From: Melioribacteraceae bacterium
Lineage (GTDB): Bacteria; Bacteroidota; Ignavibacteria; Ignavibacteriales; Melioribacteraceae
NCBI GenBank assembly: GCA_026983755.1
Contig: JALSTL010000138.1
Coordinates: forward strand, 1-9,699
DNA length: 9,699 nucleotides
Reading direction: 5' to 3'
In this document: in pieces, positions 7,860-9,699 of the stretch
How positions within the stretch are numbered: the stretch's first letter is position 1
Layout: every line of letters starts with the position of its first letter
The notes under the pieces: generated by a model
The model's database searches: none
What the model saw: only the letters and a program-made list of their open reading frames with translations
Told to the model about the DNA's origin: nothing
Program-made: the position numbers and the translations under genes

Positions 7860-7886
7860 GTTTTTCCTTTTTTATTATTGAATGCG

Positions 7887-7918
7887 AAAATTTATAAAAA
7901 TAACAATGTTATTACAAA
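7887..7918 (-). promoter_or_regulatory. Bacteroidota-type promoter candidate for the SDR operon
   Basis: On the minus strand TTTG (7915-7918) is followed after 20 bases by TAAATTTT (7887-7894). This fits the Bacteroidota primary-sigma pattern TTTG, 19-21 bases, TAnnTTTG, missing only the last G. Transcription would start near 7880, giving a leader of about 20 bases that carries the ribosome binding site. A housekeeping-type alternative just upstream, TTGTTT then 17 bases then TAATAA, is weaker. Confidence 0.4.
7899..7913. repeat. Inverted repeat inside the SDR promoter spacer (possible operator)
   Basis: AATAAC-aat-GTTATT: two six-base arms in perfect inversion around three bases. It lies between the two elements of the promoter candidate, where a dimeric repressor would block RNA polymerase. 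Fatty acid genes are often controlled this way. The arms are AT-rich, so chance is possible. Confidence 0.35.
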
Positions 7919-7951
7919 TTGATTCTTTAATAAACAATTTTATGGTATCAA

Positions 7952-8065
7952 TTATTTTTTCCCTTTCGGGTATTTTTTTAATAAATCGTCTTCGATGTAA
8001 GTAATTTTATATTTCCAGATTACGTAAAAATTGTTGTTATCGAAAAAATAGTAATTTAGTTTCAT
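7952..8065 (-). CDS. Possible 37-residue small protein between dnaE and the SDR gene
   Basis: ATG at 8065 to TAA at 7952. The frame stays open back to a TAA at 8099-8101, 49 sense codons in all. The product starts MKLNYYFFDNNNF, continues VIWKYKITYIEDDLL and ends KKYPKGKK. It is aromatic- and lysine-rich with a mixed-charge tail, and looks more like a folded peptide than random AT-rich translation. There is no Shine-Dalgarno site before the ATG, unlike the other genes here. It begins 70 bases after the dnaE stop and ends about 34 bases upstream of the SDR promoter candidate. I recognise no family. It may be a real small protein, a remnant of a longer gene, or chance. Confidence 0.35.
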   Translation of the reverse strand: MKLNYYFFDNNNFYVIWKYKITYIEDDLLKKYPKGKK

Positions 8066-8135
8066 TATTTGTATTTGTTCATAAATAAAAATTTTATCTT
8101 ATATTTTTCGAACTTTTATATTTTAACTTTGAATT

Positions 8136-9699
8136 TTATATGGTTTGATATCTTATTGTGTTTTCTCCAAGTAAATTTTGTACACCGTTAACTAATGTAT
8201 CACTTATTTTCACTTTGTTATCAATTAAAAACTTTTTTGCCGTATCGTTAAATCTTAATGAAATAATCACTTGGGTTTGACCGGGATTTTTCTCTAACAA
8301 TTCTTTTAATTCCGAAATTATTTTTTCATTATGTTTGTTTGCATCAATTATTAATCCCAAACGTTCCGTTAGTTTGGATGATGCTTCGTTAAGCTTCATA
8401 GCTTGGTCAACGTGCAATTTGATTTCGTCGCCGTTGCTTTCCAATTTTCCCATAACCAATACTGTAGATTCGGGTTCAATAATATCTCCGAATTCCGCAT
8501 AGACTTTACCGAACATAATACATTCGCAAGAACCGCTAAAATCGTCTAATTTAAAAAATGCCATATTTTTGCCGGATTTATCCATGCGAGTTTTTACGGA
8601 TGTAATAACGCCGCAAGCTCTAACATTACCCTTTTTTTTATATGTTTCGGATTCGCCGAGTTTTATTGTTGCAAATGAATTGTATTCCGATTCGAACTTT
8701 CTTAACGGATGATCGGAAAGATAGAAACCCAAAACTTGCCGTTCTTTTGCCAATTTATCTTTATGCGTCCAAGGAGGAACATTTTCCAAATCCGGTTCTT
8801 CTATGGCAATGGTTTCATCTATGTTCCCGAATAGGTTATCACCTTGGTTAAGTATTGAATTTTGGACTTTACTGCCAAAAGAAAGTGCATGTTCTATCGA
8901 AGCAAAATTTTGAGACCTTGTACCTTTTAGGTTATCTAAAGCTCCGGCAAGCACCAAAGCTTCCATGGCTCTTTTGTTTACAATTCGCGTATCAATTTGA
9001 GATGTAAGATCGAATATGCTTTTAAAATTTCTGTTTAGTTTTTTTCTTGCTCTTTGAATTTCCTTAACGGCATTTATTCCTACATTTTTAATTGCAGACA
9101 TTCCGAAAACGATATTTCCGTTTTCAACCGTAAATTTTACCGAAGGTTTATTTACATCGGGTAATAGAACATGAATTTTTAGTTTTCTGCAATCATCCAA
9201 TAATGCCGTAACTTTATCGGGGTTACCGAATTCATTGGTAAGGTTCGAAGCTAAAAATTCTGCGGGATAGTGTGCTTTTAGGTAACCGGTTTGATAGGCA
9301 ACATAACTATAAGCAACGGCATGACTTTTATTAAAACCGTAATTGGCAAATTTATCTATAACAACAAAAATTTCTTCGGCAATTTTTTGCGGGATACCGT
9401 TTTTTACGGCTCCATCAATAAACTTGGTTTTTTGTCTTGCCATTTCTTCCAAATCTTTTTTGCCCATTGCTCTTCTTAGCAAATCGGCTTCGGCTAGAGA
9501 CATTCCCGCTATTCTATTTGCAATCTGTATTACTTGTTCTTGGTAAACTATAATACCATAAGTTTCTTTTAAAATTTCTTCCAACTTCGGATGTAAATAT
9601 TCAATTTGTTTTCGTCCGTGTCGTCTATCAATAAAATCACCAATAAATTCCATTGGTCCCGGACGATACAGAGCATTCATTGCAGAAAGGTCTTTAAGA
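8136..9699 (-). CDS. dnaE: DNA polymerase III subunit alpha, C-terminal part (N-terminus beyond the right edge)
   Basis: The frame is open to the right edge: 520 residues are visible. The M at 9680 is internal, because the six codons before it give LKDLSA and the conserved motif is A(M)NALYRPGPM. DnaE is the replicative polymerase. The PHP domain and catalytic aspartates lie outside the window; what remains is the rest of the palm and fingers (YGIIVYQEQV, LLRRAMGKK, YGFNKSHAVAYSYVAYQ), the helix-hairpin-helix region (FGMSAIKNVG, about 9089-9118), and an OB fold (VRACGVITSVKTRMDKSG to MGKLE, about 8441-8624) for single-stranded DNA. QGDNLF at 8829-8846 aligns with the E. coli QADMF site that binds the beta clamp. 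The C-terminus after the OB fold is about 100 residues, much shorter than in E. coli. No strong terminator follows the stop. Confidence 0.97.
   Translation of the reverse strand, partial: LKDLSAMNALYRPGPMEFIGDFIDRRHGRKQIEYLHPKLEEILKETYGIIVYQEQVIQIANRIAGMSLAEADLLRRAMGKKDLEEMARQKTKFIDGAVKNGIPQKIAEEIFVVIDKFANYGFNKSHAVAYSYVAYQTGYLKAHYPAEFLASNLTNEFGNPDKVTALLDDCRKLKIHVLLPDVNKPSVKFTVENGNIVFGMSAIKNVGINAVKEIQRARKKLNRNFKSIFDLTSQIDTRIVNKRAMEALVLAGALDNLKGTRSQNFASIEHALSFGSKVQNSILNQGDNLFGNIDETIAIEEPDLENVPPWTHKDKLAKERQVLGFYLSDHPLRKFESEYNSFATIKLGESETYKKKGNVRACGVITSVKTRMDKSGKNMAFFKLDDFSGSCECIMFGKVYAEFGDIIEPESTVLVMGKLESNGDEIKLHVDQAMKLNEASSKLTERLGLIIDANKHNEKIISELKELLEKNPGQTQVIISLRFNDTAKKFLIDNKVKISDTLVNGVQNLLGENTIRYQTI

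Larger units (their letters stand above)
7860..8135. other. Intergenic region between dnaE and the SDR operon
   Basis: 276 AT-rich bases. It holds the SDR ribosome binding site, the promoter candidate with its inverted repeat, and the possible 37-codon ORF. No convincing dnaE terminator is visible. Confidence 0.6.

Noticed and set aside
7961..7979. CCCTTTCGGG followed by a T-rich run on the plus strand, resembling a terminator
   Set aside because: The stem has only three pairs, no plus-strand gene ends here, and it falls within the possible 37-codon minus-strand ORF.
9678..9680. ATG at 9680 as the true start of dnaE
   Set aside because: The frame continues upstream with LKDLSA, matching conserved DnaE sequence. 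The gene is cut by the window edge.

Overview
The window is AT-rich and every confident gene lies on the minus strand. Three traits point to the Bacteroidota/Chlorobiota side of the tree, most likely an Ignavibacteria-type genome: a TonB-dependent receptor with an N-terminal carboxypeptidase-regulatory-like domain, a large secreted protein with calcium-loop motifs, and a DUF4397-like lipoprotein. Strong Shine-Dalgarno sites precede most genes. This placement comes from protein style only, without any search.

Layout, right to left (the direction of transcription). (1) 8136-9699 is the C-terminal part of DNA polymerase III alpha (dnaE), cut by the right edge. (2) 7860-8135 is a 276-base gap holding a possible 37-residue ORF and a candidate promoter that contains an inverted repeat. 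(3) 5512-7859 is a tight run of three genes: an enoyl-ACP-reductase-like SDR, an acyl-CoA dehydrogenase and a thioredoxin, spaced 27 and 32 bases apart, probably one operon. The first two concern acyl-chain redox chemistry. The third is general thiol redox. (4) 5073-5511 is a 439-base AT-rich gap with a weak hairpin after the thioredoxin gene, a weak promoter candidate and a 13-codon ORF with an excellent ribosome binding site. (5) 1-5072 is an envelope operon: a DUF4397-like lipoprotein, a 999-residue TonB-dependent outer-membrane receptor, and a large secreted protein cut by the left edge, spaced 31 and 48 bases apart.

The envelope operon probably makes an outer-membrane uptake or surface complex: a pore and receptor, a lipid-anchored accessory protein and an exported partner. 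Its substrate cannot be read from the sequence. No mobile element, CRISPR array, tRNA or rRNA was seen. Most of the window is ordinary housekeeping and envelope sequence. The items most worth a second look are the uncharacterised envelope operon, the two small ORFs, the inverted repeat in the SDR promoter, and the possible insertion of a fatty-acid module between dnaE and the thioredoxin gene.
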